Shown: positions 54,556 to 64,000 of the stretch, piece after piece | How the letters are laid out: each line of letters opens with the position of its first letter | How positions within the stretch are numbered: the stretch's first letter is position 1 | NCBI RefSeq assembly: GCF_014633365.1 | Contig: NC_068339.1 | Span: forward strand, 34,729,316-34,793,315 | Source of the DNA: Diospyros lotus | Taxonomy: Eukaryota; Streptophyta; Magnoliopsida; Ericales; Ebenaceae | Direction of reading: 5' to 3' | Length of the DNA: 64,000 nucleotides | Notes under the pieces: generated by a model | The model's input: the letters and a program-made list of their open reading frames with translations, nothing else | The model's database searches: none | What the model was told of the DNA's origin: nothing | Position numbers and translations under genes: made by a program

Positions 54556-56723
54556 TATAATACCCCATATTTTTGTGAAGATGCCACGTATTTTAAGTGA
54601 GTTTAAAATACCGAAAATATGTTTGAATTGGCAACGAATGACCAAATCAGTCGTAGGGAGTACCCTAGAGCTTAGATACCTAAGGTTAAAGGTATACTTT
54701 TGATGAGAGTCTCGAGGCGAGATTTATGACGCTGAAAGAAATCAAATCAAAAATGGTTTTCGGTTAAGCTAAGTTGTAGCCTAAAAAGACCGAATGATGG
54801 TAAGGGGCTTCCGAAAAATTGTATATATTGAGTAATTTTGAGTTATTAATTTTGGGATTTTAAGTATCTCGATAAATTTGATGTTTGAGGGTGTAATTGT
54901 AATTAGAAAATTATCCAAACGAAATAAGGATGAAATTAAGAGCTTATGTAGTAAAAGATTGAAGTTGAGGACTTGAAATAAGGGCCAAAGTGTTATTTGA
55001 AAGAAGTTTGGGGTTTTAGCTTGGATTCCAAAAGTTCAATTCATTCTAGTTTTGGATTTCAAAAGCCACTCAATTATGGCTTTGAGTCTTTGGAGTCCAT
55101 GGCTAAGATTTTGACAAGTGGCATAATGTGATTGGTTGGAGAAATCTATAAAAAGGCACCATGGGTTCTTCACAAATCATTCCAACCAAGTTTGAGGAGT
55201 GAAGCACTCTAAGAGGAGGAGCTTGCTCTAGAGAGAGAGAAGGGAGTTCGGCAAGAAGGCGGGAAGAAAGCGACAGAGAATGAGCCTTGTCGGAGTTGCA
55301 GGTCTTCGTCGGAATTCGCCCAAATCAGTCAGTAAAAAAGCGAGGTAAGTCCAATTTTTTTTGATAATCTTGTAGAGGGGGAATAGAGGGTCACGTAGGT
55401 TCAAACGGGGGTCGAATCGGAGTTAAAACGAGGGAGATATGGCCGAAATACCAAACCGAGGCGTTGCTGTCCGAAATCTGCTGCCTGTGCGTGAGTTACA
55501 CGCGCTGGAAAACGCCTGCGCGTGAGGGCACGTGGCCCGACTTTCTAGGGCACGTGAGGGGTTTATTTTTCTCCAAATTTTCTAGTTATATCCCTAATTT
55601 AATACCCTTCAACCTTATGTAAAAATATTTGAGTTTAGGTTTACCAAAACATGTGTTTTCTGCAGAAACCTAGGCCGTTTGCAGTGAAACCGTACCGTTT
55701 AAGAGATAAACTAACAAGGTGAGACTCCTATACTCCAAATTCTATTTTTTATTCTCTTATGAGAGACTTCTATTGCATGAGACGTGTTTCGTGAAGTTCT
55801 TACACATAAACGCTTGTTATTCTCTTACGTGAAATTATGTTGCATATATGAACTGTACTTTTCTGAAAAATATATGCTGTTGGCTTTTTTTAACTGTTGC
55901 ATTTATAAAATTCGTGTGGCCATACTGTTGTACCTATTTGTTGTTGGCCGAGGGCAAAAGTCGGATATCCCCCGAGAGGCGCTATGCGTGCGCCATCGAG
56001 AAAGCTCTCGTGGGGAAGACCGTGAGCCTAAGAGACAACGGATGTGGTGCTTGCATGAGTGCTATGAGGTCGGGCCGAAGTGACATGGTTAGGGACCTCC
56101 CGAGAGGCGCTATGCGTGCGCCATTGAGAAAGCTCTCGTTAGAGGAGGCTAACGTGTTCACGAGGCACTTTAGAGTAGTCCTCGTTGTCTTCTCATACAT
56201 TTTATACCTGATCATGCATCGATATAAACTGTTTTTGGAGTTTCTCACTAGAAGATTCATCTTCTAATTGGACTATGTCCCTGGAATATTCAAACGTTCC
56301 AGGTTCGACGAGCGGCTCTAAGGAAAAAGAGATAGCTGAAGAATAAGTTTAATTTGTTGTCTATAGCATGTTTAGAATATTTTCATTTATATGCAAACCT
56401 ATGTATGTCTTGGATATGTTTAAGATGTTCAGTTATATCCTGCGAGAGATGATGTCCATGTAATTCATTTTGTAAACGTCTTGAACAATTTTATGATAAA
56501 TAAAGTATTATGGTTGTGAACCATATCAGGTTCAATCTAACTTTCGCACTAGAGATTTTAACGCCTATTTTAGCTATTCGATTATTGGGTTTGTTAAGCT
56601 GAGAAGGTGTAAATTTGGATTTTTGGGATATTGTGCGATGTATGACAGCTATTGTGATATGAAAACTTTTTATATTCCCGAAATCCTAAGTTATAACACG
56701 CTCAAGAAATTTAGGGTGTTACA
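54556..56723 (+). repeat. Tekay-like gypsy 3' LTR (2.17 kb)
   Basis: TATAATACCCC...GGGTGTTACA, TA replacing the usual TG start. TATA box CTATAAAAAGGC at about 55,147. A 128-bp direct repeat starts with CCGAGAGGCGCTATGCGTGC at 55,972 and 56,100. AGAAGATTCATCTTCT, a near-perfect palindrome, lies at about 56,250 before the likely polyadenylation region. Related to the LTR at 21,963. No real ORF. Confidence 0.85.
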
Positions 56724-59031
56724 ATGTATATATATATATTTGCGTGTATATCACATTTGAATGAGCTAGTTGTTCCAAATGCCTCTTATAGTTGTATATG
56801 CTATGTCGGAATGTAAAATGCTAAGTCATCTGCCACTTATTCGGATGATTTCATTGAGGTATTCAGAGGTCTCGCATCAAACAACAAAAGGTCAACTGAA
56901 AATATATATACTGTTCGCCCATATATGAGACCCACTTATAAATACACATATACATACATGCGTAACGAGCTGATACCCCTCACTGATTTGAAAAACTTAC
57001 CCGAGCCATGCCCTGCCTAGCCAATCCACCATATACTCATGCTTAAACAGTCGTTCGAATGCCCCTATTCTATTCGACAAACCCAGTTATATATATATAT
57101 ACACGTTCAGCTTCATTGATGTTCCAGCGAGCTCTTTCCACTTGTATTTTCCACGAGCTCATTTCTTAAGCTCTTGGCCATGAGCTCTTGCCACATGCCT
57201 GACCTCAAACTCTTGGCACGAGCTCGTCCAGCGAGCGCTAGCCCAACCCCTTAACCATGAGCTCGTTCAGCGAACTCCTGTGCACCTCCTAACCTCGAGC
57301 TTTCTCTCCGTTAACTGCTAATGACCTCGAGCTCGTCCCATAAGCCTTGACCGTAAGCTCTCCCGAGCTCTTTTTATGAGCCTTTTCCAACGAGCTCGTC
57401 CCATAAGCCTTTGAATGGGAGTTATCTGCTCACACCCTATCTATTTAACTTTCCTTAACTTAAGTAAATGTTTGCATTTTCTTTATATTTTACCTTTCAT
57501 TTACTTTAATACATAAATGTAAATAAGAAAGTACCCCCCCATTTGCATTCAATAAAAATATCAAAAAAATCAAAATCTATAACAATAAAAAGATAGAATT
57601 TAGTTTTAGTACAAATTCACGAATTTGCAATTTTACCACCATCGAAATACATAGTTTTTGTTTCTTGAAAAATTCATTAAAAATCATTTTTACAACAATG
57701 AATGCTAGTTATCAAAAAACTGAGAGTTAGTTTTTCAAAATAAACACATTTTCAAAATATGTTCTAATTAGTCCTTTGCCTTAGAAAAATTTTACGTTTA
57801 TGTTTGTCCAGCAATTTCGCGTGGTGTGGTCATTTGACTGCATGGGGACTAATCATGAATTTGAGCTATGAGCGCAAATGCAAGTAAATGCATCTATCAC
57901 TAGTTAAATGAAATCAACAATCATATGATGGGAAAAATAGTTATTAAATTTATAGTACTCCTCAGCTAGTGAATCGAGATTTAATATTAAATAACATCTC
58001 TCAAAAATTATTCCTGTGTTATGAATTACATCAAACATTTCTGTGTCATAAATTATATCTTGAATGTGGTAAACGTTATGAAGTAAGATATGTTGAATTT
58101 ATCTGATGATGGAAAAATACCCAGTAAGGGTAAGTGATGTTGAAAGTATGAATATCGCAGAAACAAGAATTTAAATACATGTGGTTGGAAAATGCATACA
58201 TGGTGTGTACATGTACATGTTACATATATATATATATATATATTTTACGCACCTATTATTTTGCGCGGAGGGAGAAAGAGTACCCTAGAGCACCTGACAC
58301 GGGACGAGGTGGCCATAACCCGGCAGGTTGGCTTCATATTTATTTGTGAGGTTTTATGGAACTTATGCACTTTTGAATGCATCAATTTATGGCTTGTGAG
58401 CCAGGAAAGTTGATAATGAAATGATGTACTCTTGCATGTATTGATTGATGGCTTGTGAGCCTGTGAGAATTGATAGCGATATTGAAATTTTATGCACATT
58501 TGCATAGTGATACATGGTGACATAATATATTAAGTTGAATTGATAAATTCATGAATTATGACTCTTGTATATAATTGTGGAGTCCTTGATTACTCTTCTT
58601 GGTGTCATCGTGTTCTTGAATCCTATATATTGTTTATTGTTTCTCGAACTTGCTGAGCTTTGTGGCTCACTTGATCTTCTTTGCCATTCCAAGTAAAGGA
58701 ACGATTGTTATTGGGGGCGAGTCCAGTAGGACTGCAGCCAAGGGATAGTGGTGTACGGAGATGCATCCTAACTTCAAATATCCTAGTTAGTGATTTGGTG
58801 AGGTTTATAATGATGAGGATTTGTTATGTTTATTGGCATTTGAGCCTCTTATTATTTTGTATAGCCATCGAGTCTTGAGTCACGAGATTTGAAAATGTAG
58901 TTAAATCTTATTTAAATTTTCGCTGCTAGAAATGAAATGAGTTGAGTTCAGTTTTATTCTATATCATATTTGTAATGACCTCCCTTCGAATACCCTATGC
59001 TAAGCGGGAATATTCGAAAGCGGGCCTTACA
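56724..59031 (+). repeat. Unassigned gypsy-type LTR with GAGCTC array
   Basis: 57,115-57,420 contains about eight GAGCTC palindromes plus variants (gagctcgtccagcgag). 58,640-58,665 has TGAGCTTTGTGGCTCA, a hairpin seen near the polyadenylation part of gypsy LTRs. The end, TTCGAATA...TATTCGAA...GCCTTACA at 58,980-59,031, looks like an LTR terminus. The start is not defined. No coding sequence. Confidence 0.45.
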
Positions 59032-59156
59032 AAGGTCTTGAGATTTAACGAATCCATGGTCTTAACATATGACATCTCTGCTTCTTAAAAGAATTATTTT
59101 TATTGTACCAATTCACCCACCCTCTTGGTGTGTGCCATAGCATTTCAATTCTATCA
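59032..59156 (+). repeat. Truncated 5' LTR of Copia element
   Basis: Only the last ~125 bp are present, ending CTATCA two bases before the primer site; 'caattcacccaccctcttggtg' is typical of Copia LTR ends. The rest is missing, cut at the gypsy LTR terminus at 59,031. Confidence 0.55.
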
Positions 59157-59158
59157 AT

Positions 59159-59171
59159 TGGTATCAGAGCC
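59159..59171 (+). other. Copia primer binding site (initiator tRNA-Met)
   Basis: TGGTATCAGAGCC, the standard complement of the initiator tRNA-Met 3' end, 53 bp before the gag start. Confidence 0.92.
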
Positions 59172-59223
59172 AAGTTCCCTTGTTTTTATCGGTCTAACAA
59201 CCTAGGGAAAAAGATCTTGTCAG

Positions 59224-60845
59224 ATGGCACATTTTGCTTCCTCATCCCAATCCGAGGGTCTAAGCACCACTTGTCCCCCATTCTTTGATGGAACTAATTA
59301 TAACTACTAGAAAAGAAGAATGCAGATTTATTTGATGCAGGACTCAAGCTTAATGCAAGCAGTGTTTAAGGATATCAAGCTAGCTGACATGGAGAATATT
59401 GAGACCTAGACAACAGAAGAAAGAAGAAACATGGAGATAAATGCAAAAGCTATGAATACACTAATTTGTGCACTGAGCTCAGAGGAATTCAATCGAGTGT
59501 CAACGTGTAAGACAGCTAAGAAGATTTGGGAAAAATTAAAGGTAACACATAAAGGAACCAATCAGGTAAAAGAAACAAAAATCAATCTTCTTGTCCATGA
59601 TTATGAGTTATTTTTAATGAAAGAATATGAGTCTATAAAAGATATGTATACTAGATTCAATGATATTGTTACTACCTTAGAAGCTTTAGGTAAGACTTAT
59701 GCAAATGGAGAAAGAGTTAGAAAAATTCTAAGAAGTTTACCTAGATCGTGGGAATCCAAGGTCACTGCCATAACAGAGGACAAAGATTTAGATACACTTA
59801 CATTTGGAAACTTGCCAGGTTCATTAATGACACATGAAATTATGATGAAAAGAAATGAAGTTGATGACTCTAAGAAAAACAAACATGTAGCATTTAAAAT
59901 TGAGGATGAAGATAAAGACTCTCAAAGTGAAGAGGATGATTTTGCACTGTTAGCTAGAAGATTTAGGAAATTTATGAAGAAAGGTAAATTTAATCAAAGG
60001 AGAAACTTTCGGAAAGAGAAAGATCAAAAAGAGACTAACCCATCTAATGAGCTTCGATGTTTTGAATGAAAGAAGCTAGGTCACATTAGAAGTGACTGCC
60101 CTCAGTAGAAAAGAAAGGACCGTAAGGAAAAGAAAGTAAAGAAAAAGGCATTAGTTGCTTGGAGTGAAGAGGAGCTGTCCTCAAGTGAGGATTCTCAAGA
60201 TGAAGAAGTGGCAAACGTGTGCTTCATGACAAAACTTGATAATAAGGTAACTTCCAAACTTTCAAATTCAATTTTTGAATTTACATTTGAAGAGCTACAT
60301 GATGCATTTAATGAATTATAAGAAGAATGTGAGAAAATGAATTTGAAAAATGTTGATTTAAAGAAGAAGAATTATTTGTTGGAAGGTGAAGTTAAAATCT
60401 TGAAATCTGAAAAAGAATGCCTAGAGAATGAAAGAAACAGTATGGCTAATGAAAAAGAAAGTCTCCTAAAAAAGAACAAAGATTTAAAGGAATCCCTAGA
60501 AAAATTAGTTGAAGGGAAGAAAAAGTTAGAGATGATACTTGGAGCTTAAAGAAATTTTGGAGATAAGTAAGGAGTTGGCTTTGATCCATGCAATGCAAGT
60601 TCTAGTAAAACAGTTTTCATAAGAGCTTCAAATCAGAAGTTTATTCAAAGAAAACCATTCTACAAACAAAAATTTTCAACGAAAGAAATTTCATGTCATT
60701 ACTGTGGAAGGAATGGACATTCAATTAATAAGTGCTTTGTGAGAAACAATCCACATAAATTCAAACAAGTGTGGGTTTCTAAGGGAGTAGTGTCAGCTAA
60801 CAAAAATGGACCCAAAATGATGTGGGTACCAAAGGGTATAATGTG
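59224..60845 (+). pseudogene. Copia gag (UBN2 type), several stops
   Basis: Start at 59,224 (MAHFASSSQSEGL, FFDGTNYNY). In-frame TAG codons at about 59,308 and 59,407 stand where Trp is expected (NYNYWKRRM and ETWTTEE contexts). The UBN2 gag domain follows: LSSEEFNRVSTCKTAKKIWE, TRFNDIVTTLEALG, ILRSLPRSWESKV. A first zinc knuckle at about 60,055 is broken by TGA at its second Cys; a second, CHYCGRNGHSINKC (about 60,694), is intact. A Lys/Glu-rich coiled coil lies between (60,337-60,545). Not translatable. Confidence 0.88.
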
Positions 60846-62290
60846 AGTAATTCATTTTGTAGGTTGTATTGGTATCAAGTAATTCAAGGAGCAAGTGGTT
60901 CCTTGATAGTGGGTACTCTAAGCACATGACGAGAGATCAAGAGCTTCTCAACAATGTCATCTTCTAAGAAGGAGGTAAGGTCTTCTATGGTGACAATTCT
61001 CAAGGTAAAATCGTAGGTATGGGTTCCATCTCTTTTGAAAATGTCACATTAGAAAATGTATTTCTTGTTGATGGACTTAAAACATAATTTGATTAGTATT
61101 AGCTAGTTGTGTGACATAAATTATGAAGTTTTCTTTGATGCTAGTTCTTGTAAAGTTATATGCTCTAAGACAAAAGAAATGAAATTAAAAAGAAATAGAG
61201 TAGGAAACATCTATCTCACATTTTTAGAATCATCTAAGAAGGAAAACTGCTTAGTTGCAAATTCTTCTCAAAACACTTGGTTGTGGCATAATGGGTTAGG
61301 GCATGCTAGTATGAACTTAATCAACAAGTTAGTCAAGCATGATCTTGTAAATGGGTTGTCAAGGCTTAAGTTTGAAAGAGATCATATTTGTGGTACATGC
61401 ATGAAAGGTAAACAAATCAGTGTTTCATTCAAGCCTACTAATGAAGTGTCAACATCAAGACCCTTGAAATTACTTCACTTAGACTTATTTGGTCCTATGA
61501 GAACATTAGGTTTAGGAGGAAAACCATATGTTTTTGTAATAGTATATGATTATTCTAGATTCACATAGGTAATCTTCCTTACATCCAAAAATGAAACTTT
61601 TAAGTCATTTGAAATATTTAGTAAAAGAATTCAAAAAGAAAAAGAATTCTGCATTTCAAAAATGAGAAGTGATCATGGAGAAGAATTTGAAAATGAATCT
61701 TTCAAGCTATTTTGTGAAGAAAATGGAATAGATCATAACTTGTCTTGTGCTAGGACTCCCCAACAAAATGGTGTAGTAGAAAGAAAGAATAGATCCTTAC
61801 AAGAAATGGCTAGAACAATGCTTTGTGAAAAAAATATTCCTAAGTATTTTTGGGCAGAGGCTATTCATACTGCTTGTCACATACTAAGTAGAGTCTCAAT
61901 AAGACCAATATTGAAAAAGACTCCCTATGAACTATTCAAAGGAAGGAAGACTAACATAAGTCATTTTCATGGTTTTTGTAACACTTGCTATATTCTCAAT
62001 AATGGAAAAGAATCTCTAGGTAAATTTGATGCTAAAAGTGATGAAGGTATATTTTTAGGTTACTCATCTCAAAGTAAAGGCTATAGGGTATTCAACAAAA
62101 GAACCCTAGTAGTAGAAGAAACAATTCAAGTAATAGTTGATGATATAAGCATTGAAGTTCCAAAACCTAGAGTAGATGGTGAAAATGAAGTAACCTAAAA
62201 TCTTGAAAGACTTTCAATAGAGCAAAATGAATCCAATACTCAAGATAATGATCCTTTTGAAGGAGAACAAGAGCATCAAGTAGAAAAAGA
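60846..62290 (+). pseudogene. Copia protease, GAG-pre-integrase and integrase
   Basis: Protease remnant WFLDSGYSKHMT (about 60,898), with the DSG active site and Tyr for the usual Cys. GAG-pre-integrase: WLWHNGLGHASMNLI (H..H) and ICGTCMKGKQ (C..C). Integrase core: LHLDLFGPMRT, YDYSRFT then TAG for Trp (61,567), MRSDHGEEFENESF, ARTPQQNGVVERKNRSLQEM. The C-terminal part ends in an acidic linker. Frame breaks and several stops make it inactive. Confidence 0.9.
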
Positions 62291-63941
62291 ACCAACATTT
62301 CCAAGAGAAAGGAAATATGTCAAAGAAAATGAAATCATAGGAGATCCATCCAAAGGCATTAGAACTAGATCATCCATTAGAAATGAATGTCAATATGCTT
62401 CCTTCTTGTCTCAAGTAGAACCTAAAAATGTCAAAGAAACTTTAGAAGATGAAAATTGGATTATTGCCATGCAAGAAGAGTTAAATCAATTTGAAAGGAG
62501 TGGAGTTTGGAAACTAGTGCCAAGACCAAAAGATTATCCAGTTATAGGCACAAAATGGGTATTTAGAAATAAGATGGATGAAAATGGTGTAGTGACTAGA
62601 AACAAGGCAAGGCTAGTGGCTCAAGGTTATAGTCAAGAAGAGGGCATTGACTATGATGAAACTTATGCCCCTGTTGCTAGATTAGAAGCTATAAGGATGT
62701 TATTAGCATTTTCTTGTTACAAAAACTTCAAGCTATGTCAAATGGATGTTAAGAGTGCTTTCTTAAATGGATATATCAATAAAGAAGTTTATGTGGAACA
62801 ACCTCCCAGTTTTGAAAATCATAAGTATGAAGACCATGTGTTCAAGTTGTCCAAAGCATTATATGGTTTAAAACAAGCCCCTAGGGTATGGTATGAAAGG
62901 CTTAGTAAATTTCTCTTAGATAAAGGATTCAAAAGATGTCAAATAGATATAACCTCATTTATAAGAAGCCATGATAAGGATATACTATTAGTTTAAATTT
63001 ATGTGGATGACATCATATTTGGATCCACAAATACATCTCTATGTTATCAATTTTCAAATCTTATGTAAGGAGAATTTGAGATGAGCATGATGGGTGAGCT
63101 AAAATACTTTCTAGGACTACAAATAAAACAAGAGAATGAGGGAATTTTCATTTCTCAACAAAAATACATAAGAGACCTTCTTAAGAGGTTTGATATTCAA
63201 GATTGTAAACCTATGGCTACATGTATGAGTAGTTCTCCAAGCCTAGATAAAGATGAATTAGGCAAGACTGTAGATAACAAGCTTTATAGAAGTATGATTG
63301 GCTTATTGCTTTATTTAACAACTAGTAGACCTGGCATCATGTTTAGTGTGTGCTTGTGTGCTAGGTTCCAATCTAATCCTAAAGAATCACACTTAAAAGC
63401 AGTTAAGAGGATCTTGAGATATCTAAAAGGAACTACAAGTCTAGAACTATTTTATGCAAAATCAAACAACTTTGATCTAATAGACTATACTGATGCTAAT
63501 TATGATGGATGTAAAATAGATAGAAAAAGTACAAGTGGTTCATGTCAATTCTTAGGAAATTGCTTGGTATCTTGGTCAAGTAGGAAGCAAAACACAGTAG
63601 CTCTATTATCTATTAAGGCTGAATATGTTGTAACTAGTAATTGTTGTGCTCTAATATTATAGATGAAGTATCGGGTAGAAGATTATGGCATAAGACTTCA
63701 AAACATCCCAATAAAATGTGACAATACTAGTGTAATAGCTTTAATAAAAAATTCAGTGTTTCATGTAAGAACTAAGCACATAGAAGTAAAACATCACTTC
63801 ATTAGAGACCATGTTCAAAAAGGAGACATAAACCTTGAATTCATAGATACTAATCATCAAATACTAGATATCTTTACAAAGCCTCTTGATAGAGAAAAGT
63901 TTGAATATTTTAGGAGTGAGCTAGGATTAATTATATCATGA
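62291..63941 (+). pseudogene. Copia reverse transcriptase and RNase H
   Basis: RT: WIIAMQEELNQFERSGVW, GTKWVFRNKMDENG, DVKSAFLNGYI, ALYGLKQAPRVWYERL, a TAA, then YVDDIIFGSTN (about 62,999); GELKYFLGLQI. RNase H: DYTDANYDGCKIDRKSTSGS, SIKAEYV where STEAEYV is usual, then TAG for Trp at 63,661, KCDNTSVIALIKNSVFHVRT, NLEFIDTNHQ, FTKPL. Same family as the minus-strand remnant at 28,559-31,066. The 3' LTR lies beyond the window. Confidence 0.9.
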
Positions 63942-64000
63942 CTAACTATGTGTTATTTAAATTTTTGTTTTATTAATTTCTTTTAGTATATTTGTGATAA

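Noticed and set aside
55784..56267. Open frames over the LTR 128-bp repeat
   Set aside because: Overlap in several frames and follow the CG-rich duplicated block; no domain, inside an LTR.

Overview
The window looks like gene-poor, repeat-dense heterochromatin of a flowering plant, probably a eudicot; no species can be named from it. Nearly every recognisable sequence is an LTR retrotransposon, a solo LTR, a hAT DNA transposon or a gene fragment caught between them. No intact single-copy host gene was found. I ran no searches: family assignments rest on reading motifs by eye, and element ends rest on TG...CA termini plus target-site duplications (TSDs).

Layout. 1-2.8 kb: Ty3/gypsy gag-protease remnant (minus). 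3.6-4.76 and 8.53-8.7 kb: one gypsy integrase (minus) split by an Angela/BARE-type Copia LTR at 4,764-8,523, which itself contains a second LTR of the same family (5,825-7,618). 9.05-21.6 kb: an Athila-like, gag-only element in minus orientation arranged internal-LTR-internal-LTR. A 4.0-kb hAT element (9,238-13,244) sits in one LTR and a complete 583-bp Cassandra TRIM with 5S-rRNA-like LTRs (17,647-18,229) sits in gag. 21.65-24.3 kb: a collapsed Tekay-like gypsy. 24.3-28.6 kb: LTR fragments, AT-rich DNA and the first two coding exons of a plasma-membrane H+-ATPase gene. 28.6-31.1 kb: decayed Copia pol (minus). 31.1-37.8 kb: LTR debris with a solo LTR at 32,358-34,420. 37,796-47,046: a complete 9.25-kb element (TSD ACTAT) carrying cargo genes. 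47-59 kb: a Copia LTR remnant, a Tekay-like gypsy with its integrase cut by a solo LTR (51,983-53,492), and more gypsy LTR. 59-64 kb: a decayed Copia element that runs off the window.

The most interesting object is the 9.25-kb element. It has two LTRs of about 1.9 kb, a tRNA-Asp type primer site and a gag-like ORF, but no protease, reverse transcriptase or integrase. In place of pol it carries an intact, intronless LONELY GUY (LOG, cytokinin-activating phosphoribohydrolase) ORF. Just upstream is a 181-aa basic, cysteine-rich ORF whose layout recalls the nucleic-acid-binding (Carla_C4-type) proteins of some plant RNA viruses. Gag-only relatives nearby share its LTR and 3' domain but lack the cargo. 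It would have to move with enzymes supplied by another element, and could spread a hormone-activating gene.

A second unexpected signal is in the LTRs of that family. A 66-nt module (9-bp outer stem, two 11-nt internal-loop strands that are direct repeats of each other, 6-bp inner stem, 14-nt loop) occurs at constant length in every copy, and its inner stem varies with compensatory changes. This suggests a conserved RNA structure downstream of the LTR TATA box.
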